NCBI RefSeq assembly: GCF_041435355.1
Contig: NZ_CP108442.1
Coordinates: 2,914,001 to 2,978,000, forward strand
DNA from: Streptomyces sp. NBC_01276
Lineage (GTDB): Bacteria; Actinomycetota; Actinomycetes; Streptomycetales; Streptomycetaceae
Direction of reading: 5' to 3'
DNA length: 64,000 bases
The notes below the pieces were generated by a model. The model searched no databases, had not been told where the DNA came from, and saw only the letters and a list, made by a program, of their open reading frames with translations. This document shows positions 37,061 through 45,458 of the stretch, one piece after another; the first letter of the stretch is position 1; the number at the start of each line of letters is the position of its first letter. A program made the position numbers and the translations under genes.

Positions 37061-37163
37061 CCTCCACGGCTCCCCGACCGGCCCTCAAGGCCGGACCGGG
37101 ACCACGGGGGACGTTTCGGCGGAAACGACAAGGCAACGATCCGAACACCGTGAGCTGCGCCAT

Positions 37164-37175
37164 CTACGCGCGTAG
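37164..37175. promoter_or_regulatory. Nucleoside-regulon operator CTACGCGCGTAG (site 1)
   Basis: Perfect 12-bp palindrome ending 25 bp before the purine nucleoside phosphorylase start. It lies about where the -35 box would sit for the predicted -10 (TACGCT at 37188-37193, seven bases before GTG 37201), so binding should repress. The same palindrome occurs at 50325 (deoC) and 54539 (add). Confidence 0.7.
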
Positions 37176-37187
37176 GCGATAAGCGGC

Positions 37188-37200
37188 TACGCTCGTCAGC
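37188..37200 (+). promoter_or_regulatory. Predicted -10 box for a leaderless purine nucleoside phosphorylase transcript
   Basis: TACGCT followed by seven bases and GTG 37201; no Shine-Dalgarno. Confidence 0.45.
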
Positions 37201-38007
37201 GTGAACGCATCTGTTACCGACCCCTTCGCCGACGCCGACGCCGCCGCCACCCGCCTGCGCGAGCTGACCGGCGTCGATTCCCACGATGTCGCCCTCGTCA
37301 TGGGCTCCGGCTGGGCCCCCGCCGCCGAGGCGCTGGGCGCGCCCGAGGCCGAGTTCCCGGTCACCGAGCTGCCCGGCTTCCCGCCCCCGGCCGTCGAGGG
37401 CCACGGCGGCAAGATCCGCTCGTACAAGATCGGCGAGAAGCGCGCGCTGCTCTTCCTCGGCCGGACCCACTACTACGAGGGCCGCGGCGTCGCCGCCGTC
37501 GCGCACGGCGTCCGCACCGCCGTCGCCGCCGGCTGCAAGACCGTCGTCCTGACCAACGGCTGCGGCGGTCTGCGCGAGGGCATGAAGCCCGGCCAGCCCG
37601 TCCTGATCAGCGACCACCTCAACCTGACGGCCACCTCGCCGATCGTCGGCGCGAACTTCGTGGACCTCACCGACCTGTACTCGCCGCGCCTGCGCGCGAT
37701 GTGCAAGGAGATCGACGCGAGCCTGGAGGAGGGCGTCTACGTCCAGTTCCCCGGCCCGCACTACGAGACCCCGGCCGAAATCAACATGATCCGCGTGATG
37801 GGCGCCGACCTGGTCGGCATGTCCACCGTGCTGGAGGCCATCGCCGCCCGTGAGGCCGGCGCCGAGGTCCTGGGCATCTCCCTGGTCACCAACCTGGCGG
37901 CCGGCCTGTCCGGCGAGCCGCTGAACCACGAAGAGGTCCTCCAGGCCGGCCGCGACTCGGCCGCCCGCATGGGCACGCTGCTGACGCAGGTCCTCGCCCG
38001 CATCTGA
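37201..38007 (+). CDS. Purine nucleoside phosphorylase (trimeric, PNP-I type)
   Basis: A 268-residue enzyme that cleaves (deoxy)inosine and (deoxy)guanosine with phosphate to base plus (deoxy)ribose-1-phosphate. Signatures are LVMGSGWAP near the N-terminus, the phosphate site [32 protein letters not shown], and the purine-binding [20 protein letters not shown] with Asn replacing the Glu/Asn position of 6-oxopurine-specific enzymes. It is followed 31 bp later by the phosphosugar mutase gene, which can move the phosphate to C5. An operator palindrome lies at its promoter. Confidence 0.94.
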   Translation: MNASVTDPFADADAAATRLRELTGVDSHDVALVMGSGWAPAAEALGAPEAEFPVTELPGFPPPAVEGHGGKIRSYKIGEKRALLFLGRTHYYEGRGVAAVAHGVRTAVAAGCKTVVLTNGCGGLREGMKPGQPVLISDHLNLTATSPIVGANFVDLTDLYSPRLRAMCKEIDASLEEGVYVQFPGPHYETPAEINMIRVMGADLVGMSTVLEAIAAREAGAEVLGISLVTNLAAGLSGEPLNHEEVLQAGRDSAARMGTLLTQVLARI

Positions 38008-38038
38008 TCGACGACGTACGAGAGGTAAGGCGGAAGCA

Positions 38039-39691
38039 GTGCAGGAACAGGCACAGGACGACCTGATCACCCGGGCCCAGGCCTGGCTGGCCGAGGACCC
38101 GGACCCGGAGACGGCGGCGGAGCTCGCCGCCCTCGTCGAGGCCGGTGACACCGCGGAGCTCGCGGACCGTTTCTCCGGCACGCTGCAGTTCGGCACCGCC
38201 GGTCTGCGCGGCGAGCTCGGCGCGGGCCCGATGCGGATGAACCGCGCCGTGGTCATCCGGGCGGCGGCGGGCCTGGCGGCCTACCTGAAGGCCCAGGGCC
38301 ACGCCGACGGTCTGGTCGTCGTCGGTTACGACGCGCGCTACAAGTCGGCGGACTTCGCCCGCGACACCGCCGCCGTGATGACCGGCGCCGGACTGCGCGC
38401 GGCCGTCCTGCCCCGGCCGCTCCCCACGCCGGTCCTCGCGTACGCCATAAGGCACCTGGGCGCCGTCGCCGGCGTCGAGGTGACCGCGAGCCACAACCCG
38501 CCCCGGGACAACGGCTACAAGGTCTACCTCGGCGACGGCTCGCAGATCGTCTCCCCGGCGGACACGGAGATCGCGGCGGAGATCGCCGAGGTCACCACGC
38601 TGGACTCCGTCCCCCGCCCCGGCTCCGGCTGGCAGGACCTCGGCGACGAGGTCCTGGAGGCGTACCTGGAGCGTACGGACGCCGTGCTGACCCCCGGGTC
38701 CCCGCGCGGCGTGCGGACCGTCTACACGGCCATGCACGGCGTCGGCAAGGACGTGGTCCTGGCCGCCTTCGCGCGCCACGGCTTCCCGACGCCGGTGCTC
38801 GTCGCCGAGCAGGCGGAGCCGGACCCGGCCTTCCCGACGGTCGCCTTCCCCAACCCGGAGGAGCCGGGCGCGATGGACCTGTCCTTCGCGAAGGCCGCCG
38901 AAGTACAGCCCGACATCGTCATCGCCAACGACCCGGACGCGGACCGCTGCGCGGTGGCCGTCCCGGACAACGGCGGCTGGCGGATGCTGCGCGGCGACGA
39001 GGTCGGCGCGCTGCTGGCGGCCCACCTGGTCCACAAGGGCGCCCGCGGCGTCTTCGCGGAATCGATCGTCTCGTCCTCCCTCCTGGGCCGGATCGCGGAG
39101 GCGGCCGGCGTCGGCTACGAGGAGACCCTGACGGGCTTCAAGTGGATCGCCCGCGTCGAGGGTCTGCGCTACGGCTACGAGGAGGCGCTCGGCTACTGCG
39201 TGGACCCCGAGGGCGTCCGCGACAAGGACGGCGTCACCGCCGCCCTGCTGGTGGCGGAGCTGGCCTCGGTCCTCAAGGAGCAGGGCCGCACCCTGACCGA
39301 CCTGCTGGACGACCTGGCGATGGAACACGGCCTGCACCACACCGACCAGCTGTCGGTGCGCGTGGAGGACCTGTCGGTCATCGCGAACGCCATGGCCGCG
39401 CTGCGCGCCGAACCGCCGGTCTCCCTGGCGGGCCTGCGCGTGGTCTCGGCGGAGGACCTGAACCGGGGCACGGACCGGCTCCCGCCCACGGACGGCCTGC
39501 GCTACTACCTGGACGGCGCCTACAAGGCCCGGGTGATCTGCCGCCCGTCGGGCACCGAGCCCAAGCTCAAGTGCTACCTGGAGGTCGTGGTCCCGGTGGC
39601 CGAGGCCTCGGACCTGTCGGGCGCCCGCGTGACCGGCCAGGAGATCCTGGACGCGGTCAAGAAGGACCTCTCGGCGGCGATGGGCCTCTAA
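38039..39691 (+). CDS. Phospho-sugar mutase (phosphopentomutase/phosphoglucomutase-like)
   Basis: A 550-residue alpha-D-phosphohexomutase superfamily enzyme. The phosphoserine loop is VTASHNPPRDNGYKVY, the metal loop DPDADRCAVAV, the sugar loop GYEEALGYCV and the phosphate-binding site RPSGTEPKLK. The long type with GTAGLRGELGAGPMRMN is the PgmB/PGM2 class, several members of which convert (deoxy)ribose-1-phosphate to the 5-phosphate. The position directly after purine nucleoside phosphorylase supports that role here and would feed deoC, though glucose-1-phosphate activity is possible. GTG start, with GAGAGGTAAGG upstream. Confidence 0.9.
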   Translation: MQEQAQDDLITRAQAWLAEDPDPETAAELAALVEAGDTAELADRFSGTLQFGTAGLRGELGAGPMRMNRAVVIRAAAGLAAYLKAQGHADGLVVVGYDARYKSADFARDTAAVMTGAGLRAAVLPRPLPTPVLAYAIRHLGAVAGVEVTASHNPPRDNGYKVYLGDGSQIVSPADTEIAAEIAEVTTLDSVPRPGSGWQDLGDEVLEAYLERTDAVLTPGSPRGVRTVYTAMHGVGKDVVLAAFARHGFPTPVLVAEQAEPDPAFPTVAFPNPEEPGAMDLSFAKAAEVQPDIVIANDPDADRCAVAVPDNGGWRMLRGDEVGALLAAHLVHKGARGVFAESIVSSSLLGRIAEAAGVGYEETLTGFKWIARVEGLRYGYEEALGYCVDPEGVRDKDGVTAALLVAELASVLKEQGRTLTDLLDDLAMEHGLHHTDQLSVRVEDLSVIANAMAALRAEPPVSLAGLRVVSAEDLNRGTDRLPPTDGLRYYLDGAYKARVICRPSGTEPKLKCYLEVVVPVAEASDLSGARVTGQEILDAVKKDLSAAMGL

Positions 39692-39718
39692 GAGCCCCTC
39701 CCGCCCCACCCGGCCCCC

Positions 39719-40375
39719 TCAGCCCCGGCTGAGGGGGCCGTCGGCGTTCCCGGCGGCAGACCGCGCCAGCCCGGCCAGGTGCGCGTCCAGTACGGCACGG
39801 CACCGCTCCGGCCCGAGCAGACCGGGGTGCAGCACCGCGCTCAGGCACAGCCCGTCCAGCAGCGCGGCGAGCCGCTCGGTCTCCAGCACGGGCTCAAGCC
39901 CGGGACGCAGCTCCCCGGCCGCCTCCAGCCGGTCCAGGACCCGCCGTACGAGGGCCCGCGCGCCGACGGCGGTCTCCCGCGCGAGGTCCGCGAACTCCGG
40001 ATTGGTGCGCGCGGCGGCCGTGAAGTCGAGGAAGACGGTGACCTCGGCCCGGCGCCGCTCGTCGAGCGGGAGCAGCTCGCCCAGCAGATCGGCGGCCAGG
40101 CGCAGCCGCCGGGGCCGGGGGTGGTTCTCCAGCCCGCCGATCTCCTCCACCCGCTCCAGGATCCGGCTCCCGAGCCGGTCGAGCATCGAGCGCATCGCGA
40201 AGTCCATCAGCTCCCGCTGCCCGGCGAAATAGTGCCGCACGGAGCCGATGTTGAGCCCGGCCTCGTCGGCGACGGCACGCAGCGAGGCGCGCTGGAGCCC
40301 GTCCCGGACGACGACCCGGAAGAGGGCGTCGACGACCTCGCGGCGGCGGAGTTCGGGGTCTACCTGCTTCGGCAT
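39719..40375 (-). CDS. TetR-family transcriptional regulator
   Basis: A 218-residue regulator. The N-terminal HTH is RRREVVDALFRVVVRDGLQRASLRAVADEAGLNIGSVRHYFAGQRELMDFAM (within residues 10-61), with a C-terminal ligand-binding helical domain. It is divergent from two tiny membrane protein genes and shares with them the near-palindrome ATTTATCACAGCCGTGACAAAT, so autoregulation plus control of those genes is likely. The ligand is unknown. Confidence 0.9.
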   Translation of the reverse strand: MPKQVDPELRRREVVDALFRVVVRDGLQRASLRAVADEAGLNIGSVRHYFAGQRELMDFAMRSMLDRLGSRILERVEEIGGLENHPRPRRLRLAADLLGELLPLDERRRAEVTVFLDFTAAARTNPEFADLARETAVGARALVRRVLDRLEAAGELRPGLEPVLETERLAALLDGLCLSAVLHPGLLGPERCRAVLDAHLAGLARSAAGNADGPLSRG

Positions 40376-40408
40376 GCCCTCTTTTTATCACGCGTGTGCT
40401 ACAAAGGT

Positions 40409-40430
40409 ATTTATCACAGCCGTGACAAAT
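40409..40430. promoter_or_regulatory. Probable TetR operator
   Basis: Near-perfect palindrome ATTTATCAC-AGCC-GTGACAAAT (one mismatch) in the 74-bp gap between the divergent TetR and membrane protein genes. A further TTTATCAC half-site lies at 40384-40391. Confidence 0.6.
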
Positions 40431-40449
40431 AAATCCCGGAGGTCATCCC

Positions 40450-40656
40450 GTGGAAACGGTCCTCACGTTCCTGCTGGTCAGGTTCGCCCTGATCGCCGCC
40501 GCCCTCGTCGTCGCGGCCCTGGTGGTCTTCGCGGTCGCCCTGCGCCTCAAGCGCCGGGGCAGGCTCGACCAGGTCCGCGGCTCCCTGGAACCCCTGCTCC
40601 GGGCCGGCCTGCACGTGGCCGCCTCCCGCGCCCGCCGCGGGGCGGGCCGGTCATGA
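40450..40656 (+). CDS. Small membrane protein 1 under TetR
   Basis: A 68-residue protein, one long helix near the N-terminus (VLTFLLVRFALIAAALVVAALVVFAVAL) then a basic cytoplasmic tail (RLKRRGRLDQVRG ... ASRARRGAGRS). The GTG start has GGAGG seven bases upstream (CGGAGGTCATCCC). Its stop overlaps the next start (ATGA). No family recognised; it may be a damage or envelope-response peptide controlled by the adjacent TetR. Confidence 0.7.
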   Translation: METVLTFLLVRFALIAAALVVAALVVFAVALRLKRRGRLDQVRGSLEPLLRAGLHVAASRARRGAGRS

Positions 40657-40793
40657 ACGCCGACCTGATCCAGCACCTCCTGCTGGACCGCGCGCTCAAG
40701 GCCGCCATCGCCCTCGTGGCCCTGACCGTCCTGGCCACGGGCATGGCCCTGCTCTGGCGCCGCGCGGGAAAGAGCCGCTGCCCCGAGAACTGA
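40653..40793 (+). CDS. Small membrane protein 2 under TetR
   Basis: A 46-residue protein with one helix (AAIALVALTVLATGMALLW) and a basic tail (RRAGKSRCPEN). The ATG overlaps the stop of the preceding 68-residue protein, so translation is coupled. Function unknown; the two could form a membrane pair. Confidence 0.65.
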   Translation: MNADLIQHLLLDRALKAAIALVALTVLATGMALLWRRAGKSRCPEN

Positions 40794-40794
40794 C

Positions 40795-40824
40795 GGCCCC
40801 GGAGAACGGCGATTCCTCGGGGCC
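40795..40824 (+). terminator. Hairpin after the two small membrane protein genes
   Basis: GGCCCCG-GAG / CTCGGGGCC stem with one bulge starting two bases after the stop. Confidence 0.5.
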
Positions 40825-40986
40825 CTCCCCAGACCTCTCCGGCCGTCCTTCCCTACGGATACCGGCCCCGGACGGCCGCAGGACGCCAAACCATGAGAAG
40901 CGCGTAGCGATCTGACGCGTCCGGTTGCGCCGCAGGACGCTCAGGTCGCCGTTTCACGCAGGCTGGGAAGCCCCAGCCCCCGAACC

Positions 40987-41640
40987 TCAGCCCCCAGCCG
41001 ACCCCGAAGGCGAAGCCGAGGGCCGGACCAGCTCCCCCAGCGTAGGCACCGACTCCGGCCTCGACCGGACCGCTTCCGTGCACTCCCACGCGCGCGGCGG
41101 GTCCGCGTCCGGCCCGCCCAGGACCACCGGGCCGGGCCCCGCCAACACCGCGTCGCTCGCCGCCAGCGTGCACACCACCTGGGACAGCGCCACCGGCGGC
41201 AGGTCCTCCGGCTTGCGGCTGAGCCGCAGCGTCCCCGCCGGGTCGCCCTGCCGCGCCGGGGCGGCCGACAGGCCGTCCGGGACCCCGGTGGTGAAGCCCG
41301 CGTCCCGTTCCTCCCCGGACGGCTGCTTCTCCAGCGCCTCCAGCAGTGCCTGCGCGACCAGCACCACGGGGTCGCGCCCGGACCGCTTCTCGGGCGCCGG
41401 AACAACCCGTTCCACGCCCACCAGCTGCGAACCGCACACCAGCTCCACCGTGGCCCGGAAGCCCTGCACCCCGCTCTCGCCGGCCGGCTGCGCCGGGGTG
41501 TCGCAGGACACCCGGGACGGCGCCGCGCCCACGTCCACCGGCACCGTGGTCGCCCGGATCCCGCAGCCGGACAGCACGAGCAGCGCAGCCAGCCCGCCCA
41601 GCGCGCGCAGCGCCACCGGCTTCCTACGCGTCCACGTCAT
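40987..41640 (-). CDS. Lipoprotein overlapping the afsQ2 3' end
   Basis: A 217-residue lipoprotein with lipobox LSGC (Cys26) after VALRALGGLAALLV. The mature part has four further cysteines (SCDTP, LVCGS, VVCTL, WECTE) and ends in a Pro/Ser/Gly-rich tail. Its ATG lies 17 bases inside afsQ2, so it is the third gene of the afsQ1-afsQ2 operon. In S. coelicolor a lipoprotein gene occupies the same place. It may modulate sensing by AfsQ2 outside the membrane, by analogy with CseA next to CseC; that is inference. Confidence 0.85.
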   Translation of the reverse strand: MTWTRRKPVALRALGGLAALLVLSGCGIRATTVPVDVGAAPSRVSCDTPAQPAGESGVQGFRATVELVCGSQLVGVERVVPAPEKRSGRDPVVLVAQALLEALEKQPSGEERDAGFTTGVPDGLSAAPARQGDPAGTLRLSRKPEDLPPVALSQVVCTLAASDAVLAGPGPVVLGGPDADPPRAWECTEAVRSRPESVPTLGELVRPSASPSGSAGG

Positions 41641-43111
41641 CCGGGATCACCTTCCCCACGTCCATCGGCAGCCGCAGGGTGAAGACGGCCCCGCCGTCCG
41701 CACCGTTCCCGGCCGTGATGTCACCGCCGTGGATGTGCGCGTTCTCCATCGCGATCGACAGGCCCAGCCCGCTGCCGTCCGACTTCGGCCGGGACGCGCT
41801 CGCCTTGTAGAAGCGGTCGAAGACGTGCGGGAGCACCTCCTCGGGGATGCCGGGACCGTTGTCCCTGACCGCGATCACCAGCTGCTCCCCCTCCACGGCC
41901 ACCGACACCCGCACCGGCGAGCCGCCGTGCTTGAGGGCGTTGCCGATCAGGTTGGCCAGGATCACGTCGAGCCGACGCGGATCGAGCCGCGCCACGATCC
42001 CGCGCCCGGCGTCGAGTTCGACCGCGTCCAGCCAGGCACGGGCGTCGATGCAGGCCGTCACCTGGTCGGCGACGTTCACGTCGTCCAGCACCAGGCGCGC
42101 CGTACCCGCGTCGAAGCGGGTGACCTCCATGAGGTTCTCCACCAGGTCGTTCAGCCGCCGCGTCTCGCTCACGACCAGCCCCACCGCCGGCGCGATCATC
42201 GGGTCGAGGTCCTCGACCTCCTCCTCCAGCACCTCGGCCACCGCGGTCAGCGCCGTCAGCGGCGTGCGCATCTCGTGCGACATGTCCGCCACGAACCGCC
42301 GGCTCGCCTCCTCGCGCGCGCTCATGTCGGCGACCTTCTTCTCCAGCGCCTCCGCCGTCTTGTTGAACGTGTGCGCCAGGTCGGCGAGTTCGTCGGTGCC
42401 CGACACTTCCAGCCGGTGGTCCAGCTCACCCTCGCCGAGGCGGCGCGCCGCGTCCCCGAGCCGCTGCACGGGCTTGAGCACGGTCCGCGCCGCCGCCTGC
42501 GCGAGCAGCGCCGAGCCGAGCAGCGCCAGACCCGTCGCGATGGTCAACGACCAGCCCAGGGCGTTGAGATCGGCCCTTTCCGTGGCGAGCGACTTGTACA
42601 TGTAGCCCGTCGGCCCGCCGCCCACGATCCGGGTGCCCCCGACCAGGTACGGGTTCCCGTTCGGCTTCGTGCGCTGCCAGTACATGTGGTACTCGGCGTC
42701 GTTGGCGGCCGTCGTCTTCTGCCGGTCGTTCACCGCGTGCTGGAGCGACTTCGGTACGTCGTCCAGCCCGAAGGAGTCCGCCCCGGCAGCGCCGAAGACC
42801 TTGCGGCCGTCCTTGCGTTCGTGCACGAGCAGCACGCTGTAACCGGGACTGCTGCCCGCCATCAGCTCGGCGGTGCGCTGCATCTCCTCCGCGGTCGGGT
42901 CGGCGGGCAGGGCCGCGGCCCGGTTCTGCATCTCCTGGCGGAAGTCCCCGAGGGCCGCGTCCTGGGTACGGGTGAGCACCGCCTCGCGGTTGAGCCAGTA
43001 CGCGATCCCGGACGCGGAGACCGCGGCCGTCAGCGCGACCAGTGCGAACACCACCAGCAGCCGCAGCCGCAGGCTGGTCCAGCGCCGGCCCGCGAACAGG
43101 GCTCTGATCAC
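41624..43111 (-). CDS. afsQ2: Sensor histidine kinase AfsQ2
   Basis: A 495-residue membrane kinase. Helix 1 (LLVVFALVALTAAVSASGIAYW) and helix 2 (LTIATGLALLGSALLAQAAA) flank an extracytoplasmic sensor of about 145 residues. A HAMP domain follows (PVQRLGDAARRLGEGELDHRLEVSG), then HisKA with the phospho-accepting His in ADMSHEMRTPLTAL, and an HATPase domain (NLIGNALKHG; DNGPGIP; DGSGLGLSIA). It phosphorylates AfsQ1. In S. coelicolor the pair controls antibiotic and nitrogen-linked genes. The ATG overlaps the afsQ1 stop (TGA/ATG, four bases). Confidence 0.94.
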   Translation of the reverse strand: MIRALFAGRRWTSLRLRLLVVFALVALTAAVSASGIAYWLNREAVLTRTQDAALGDFRQEMQNRAAALPADPTAEEMQRTAELMAGSSPGYSVLLVHERKDGRKVFGAAGADSFGLDDVPKSLQHAVNDRQKTTAANDAEYHMYWQRTKPNGNPYLVGGTRIVGGGPTGYMYKSLATERADLNALGWSLTIATGLALLGSALLAQAAARTVLKPVQRLGDAARRLGEGELDHRLEVSGTDELADLAHTFNKTAEALEKKVADMSAREEASRRFVADMSHEMRTPLTALTAVAEVLEEEVEDLDPMIAPAVGLVVSETRRLNDLVENLMEVTRFDAGTARLVLDDVNVADQVTACIDARAWLDAVELDAGRGIVARLDPRRLDVILANLIGNALKHGGSPVRVSVAVEGEQLVIAVRDNGPGIPEEVLPHVFDRFYKASASRPKSDGSGLGLSIAMENAHIHGGDITAGNGADGGAVFTLRLPMDVGKVIPDDVDA

Positions 43112-43785
43112 TGCGGGGAGTCCAGCCGGTAGCCGACACCCCGGACGGTACGGATCAGCGTGGGCGAGGACGGCACTTCCTCGACCTTCGCGCGCAGCCG
43201 CTGCACGCAGGCGTCGACGAGACGCGAGTCGCCCAGGTAGTCGTGTTCCCAGACCAGGCGCAGCAACTGCTGGCGCGAGAGCGCCTGGCCGGGCCGGCGG
43301 CTGAGCTCCAGCAGCAGTCGCAGCTCGGTCGGGGTCAGCTGGAGGTCCTCGCCGTTCTTCGTCACCGTCATCGCGGCCCGGTCGATGACCAGGGAGCCGA
43401 ACACGGCGGAGTCGCTCGCCTCGCGCTCACCGCGGCGCAGCACGGCCCGGATCCGGGCGTCGAGCACCCGGCCCTGGACGGGCTTGACCACGTAGTCGTC
43501 GGCGCCCGACTCCAGGCCCACGACGACATCGATGTCGTCGCTGCGGGCCGTGAGCAGGATGATCGGCAGCTGGTCGGTGCGGCGGATCCGCCGGCACACC
43601 TCGAAGCCGTCGATCCCGGGCAGCATCACATCCAGCACGATCAGGTCCGGCCGCTGCTCGCGCAGCAGTTTCAGGCCGTCCTCTCCCGTCGCCGCGGTGG
43701 CCACACGGTGGCCCTGGCGTGACAGGGAAAGTTCGAGGGCCGTGCGGATGGCGTCGTCGTCCTCGATCAGCAGCAGGAAAGGCAC
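43108..43785 (-). CDS. afsQ1: Response regulator AfsQ1
   Basis: A 225-residue OmpR/PhoB-type regulator. The receiver has acidic residues in LIEDDDAI, phospho-acceptor Asp52 in LIVLDVMLPG, Thr in LLTARS and Lys in DYVVKPVQ. The winged-helix domain (LTPTELRLLLELSRRPGQALSRQQLLRLVW) ends RTVRGVGYRLD. The GTG at 43785 gives the same length and start sequence (VPFLLLIEDDD) as I recall for S. coelicolor AfsQ1; upstream reading lacks a good start. It is divergent from sigQ with an AfsQ1-type box between them. Confidence 0.95.
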   Translation of the reverse strand: MPFLLLIEDDDAIRTALELSLSRQGHRVATAATGEDGLKLLREQRPDLIVLDVMLPGIDGFEVCRRIRRTDQLPIILLTARSDDIDVVVGLESGADDYVVKPVQGRVLDARIRAVLRRGEREASDSAVFGSLVIDRAAMTVTKNGEDLQLTPTELRLLLELSRRPGQALSRQQLLRLVWEHDYLGDSRLVDACVQRLRAKVEEVPSSPTLIRTVRGVGYRLDSPQ

Positions 43786-43854
43786 GCGCTCATTCTGTCC
43801 CATCGGCCGTCGGGACTCGACCGTCGTACGTGCCGGATCCGGCCGCGGGTGGCT

Positions 43855-43870
43855 GTGACAGGCCTGTGAC
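43855..43870. promoter_or_regulatory. AfsQ1 box GTGAC-N6-GTGAC between afsQ1 and sigQ
   Basis: GTGACAGGCCTGTGAC fits the published AfsQ1 consensus GTnAC-N6-GTnAC exactly. It lies about 70 bp upstream of afsQ1 and 88 bp upstream of sigQ, where direct control of sigQ by AfsQ1 is known in S. coelicolor. Confidence 0.8.
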
Positions 43871-43957
43871 AGTCGAAGGACACCCCGGTTATGTCGGGCG
43901 GGCAGGCTTCTGTCATCAAGCACGGACCGAAGCAGACTCCACGACGGGGGGCGCGAG

Positions 43958-44653
43958 ATGAACACGCTGCACAGCACCACGACCAGCGCGGTTGTCACGC
44001 GGCTGCACGATGTGAACCGCCGGGCGGGTGTCCGTAACGTGACGGTCGCCCGTCCGCGGCCGGCACACATCACAGCCATTGACGCGAACCAGTACCAGGC
44101 GGTTCCCGCACCGCGCACCCCGTCCTCCACCTCGGAGGCGGAGTTCACGGCGTACGTCCAGGAGCGGCGGGCCGCGCTCTACGCGACGGCCTTCCACCTC
44201 ACCGGCGACCGCCACGAGGCCGAGGACCTGCTGCAGAGCGCGCTGTTCTCCACGTACCGCGCCTGGGACCGGATCAGCGACAAGGCGGCCGTCGGCGGTT
44301 ACCTGCGGCGCACGATGACCAACCTGCACATCAGTGCCTGGCGTCGGCGCAAGCTGAACGAGTACCCGACCGAGGAGCTGCCGGAGACGGCCTCCGACAC
44401 GGACGCGATGCGCGGCACGGAACTGCGCGCGGTGCTGTGGCAGGCGCTGGCCCGGATCCCGGAGCCGCAGCGCACGATGCTGGTGCTGCGCTACTACGAG
44501 GGCCGCACCGACCCGGAGATCGCGGAGATCCTGGGCATCAGCGTCGGCACCGTGAAGTCGAGCATCTGGCGGTCGCTGCGGCGACTGCGGGACGACGAGG
44601 CGCTGAGCTTCGGGCGTGACGAGGCGGAGTCCTTCGGGGAGCTCGTCGCGTAA
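43958..44653 (+). CDS. sigQ: ECF/SigE-family RNA polymerase sigma factor SigQ
   Basis: A 231-residue sigma factor. An N-terminal extension of about 55 residues precedes region 2 (FTAYVQERRAALYATAFHLTGDRHEAEDLLQSALFSTYRAW) and region 4 (RIPEPQRTMLVLRYYEGRTDPEIAEILGISVGTVKSSIWRSLRRLR). Region 2 of the SigE-type family is complete; region 3 is lacking. The divergent arrangement with afsQ1-afsQ2 is the defining SigQ context. In S. coelicolor SigQ counteracts AfsQ1 effects on antibiotic synthesis. The ATG follows GGCGCGAG; a hairpin with a T-run ends the transcript. Confidence 0.93.
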   Translation: MNTLHSTTTSAVVTRLHDVNRRAGVRNVTVARPRPAHITAIDANQYQAVPAPRTPSSTSEAEFTAYVQERRAALYATAFHLTGDRHEAEDLLQSALFSTYRAWDRISDKAAVGGYLRRTMTNLHISAWRRRKLNEYPTEELPETASDTDAMRGTELRAVLWQALARIPEPQRTMLVLRYYEGRTDPEIAEILGISVGTVKSSIWRSLRRLRDDEALSFGRDEAESFGELVA

Positions 44654-44720
44654 CGGCCAAAGACCAAGCGGTCGGGGGGTCCGCCCTGCGGGGGTGGGGC
44701 GGGGGCCGCGGGGGGAGAAG

Positions 44721-44763
44721 AGGCGGGATCAAACGGCCGGGGGGCCGTGCGGTCCCGCCTTTT
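44721..44763 (+). terminator. Terminator after sigQ
   Basis: AGGCGGGA / TCCCGCCT outer stem with an inner ACGGCC / GGCCGT stem, followed by TTTTCATTTCT: a rare T-rich, classical Rho-independent signal in this window. Confidence 0.85.
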
Positions 44764-44811
44764 CATTTCTCCGCGTCTTCTTTTCTCCACGCGGTCCAGG
44801 TGTCCGCCGTA

Positions 44812-45447
44812 TCAGGCCGGGGTGTTCGCCGTGCGGTGGCGGCCGGCCGCGGCGGCGGCGAGGCGGCCGAGGGCCTCGTCACGGGCGCAGGCGTGGGCAC
44901 CGAGCGCGACGTGCCGCGCCACGATCCCCCGCTCGGCCCGCATCAGCCGCCAGCCCCTGCGCAGCAGGAACGGGATGGACTTGCGCCCCTCCCGGAGGTC
45001 GCGGGCGAGCCGCCGCCTGAAGGTCGTCGAGGGCCTCCCGCGCAGGCAGATCGCGTCCGCGAGCAGCCCGAGCTCCTGGCAGCGCGCCACGATGTCGGCG
45101 GCGAAGATCCCCTCCGCGATGAACAGCGGGGTCCGGCCGATGTCCAGGGCCTCCGCGCCGGTGCGCGAGGAGGTGGCGATGGAGTACTCGGGGACCTCCG
45201 TACGACCCGTCGCGCAGAGCTCCTCGATGGCGGCGACGGCGGCGTCCGCGTCCCAGGAGAGCGGGGAGTCCCAGTCGATGTCGGAGCTGCCCTCGACCAG
45301 CGGGAGGGTCGGGTCCGTCCCCTCCTTGTAGAAGTCGTCCAGGCGCAGTACGGGCAGGCCCGAGCGGGCCGCGAGCGAGGACTTGCCGGATCCCGAGGGA
45401 CCGGTCAGCAGGACGACGCGCGTGGGAAGGGGAGATGAACAGCTCAC
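44812..45447 (-). CDS. Uridine kinase-like P-loop phosphotransferase
   Basis: A 211-residue protein of the uridine kinase/phosphoribulokinase fold. The P-loop GPSGSGKSSLA is near the N-terminus, then LRLDDFYKEG with the base-side Asp, DWDSPLSWD, and the lid RGRPSTTFRRRLARDLREGRKS. It probably phosphorylates uridine or cytidine for salvage. The GTG at 45447 is the most plausible start, but the region just upstream is the right end of an IS element (from about 45459). The GGAGGAG that lies there is 15 bases from this GTG and 8 bases from an out-of-frame GTG, so its native ribosome site may have been displaced. Confidence 0.8.
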   Translation of the reverse strand: MSCSSPLPTRVVLLTGPSGSGKSSLAARSGLPVLRLDDFYKEGTDPTLPLVEGSSDIDWDSPLSWDADAAVAAIEELCATGRTEVPEYSIATSSRTGAEALDIGRTPLFIAEGIFAADIVARCQELGLLADAICLRGRPSTTFRRRLARDLREGRKSIPFLLRRGWRLMRAERGIVARHVALGAHACARDEALGRLAAAAAGRHRTANTPA

Positions 45448-45458
45448 GGGACACCAGT

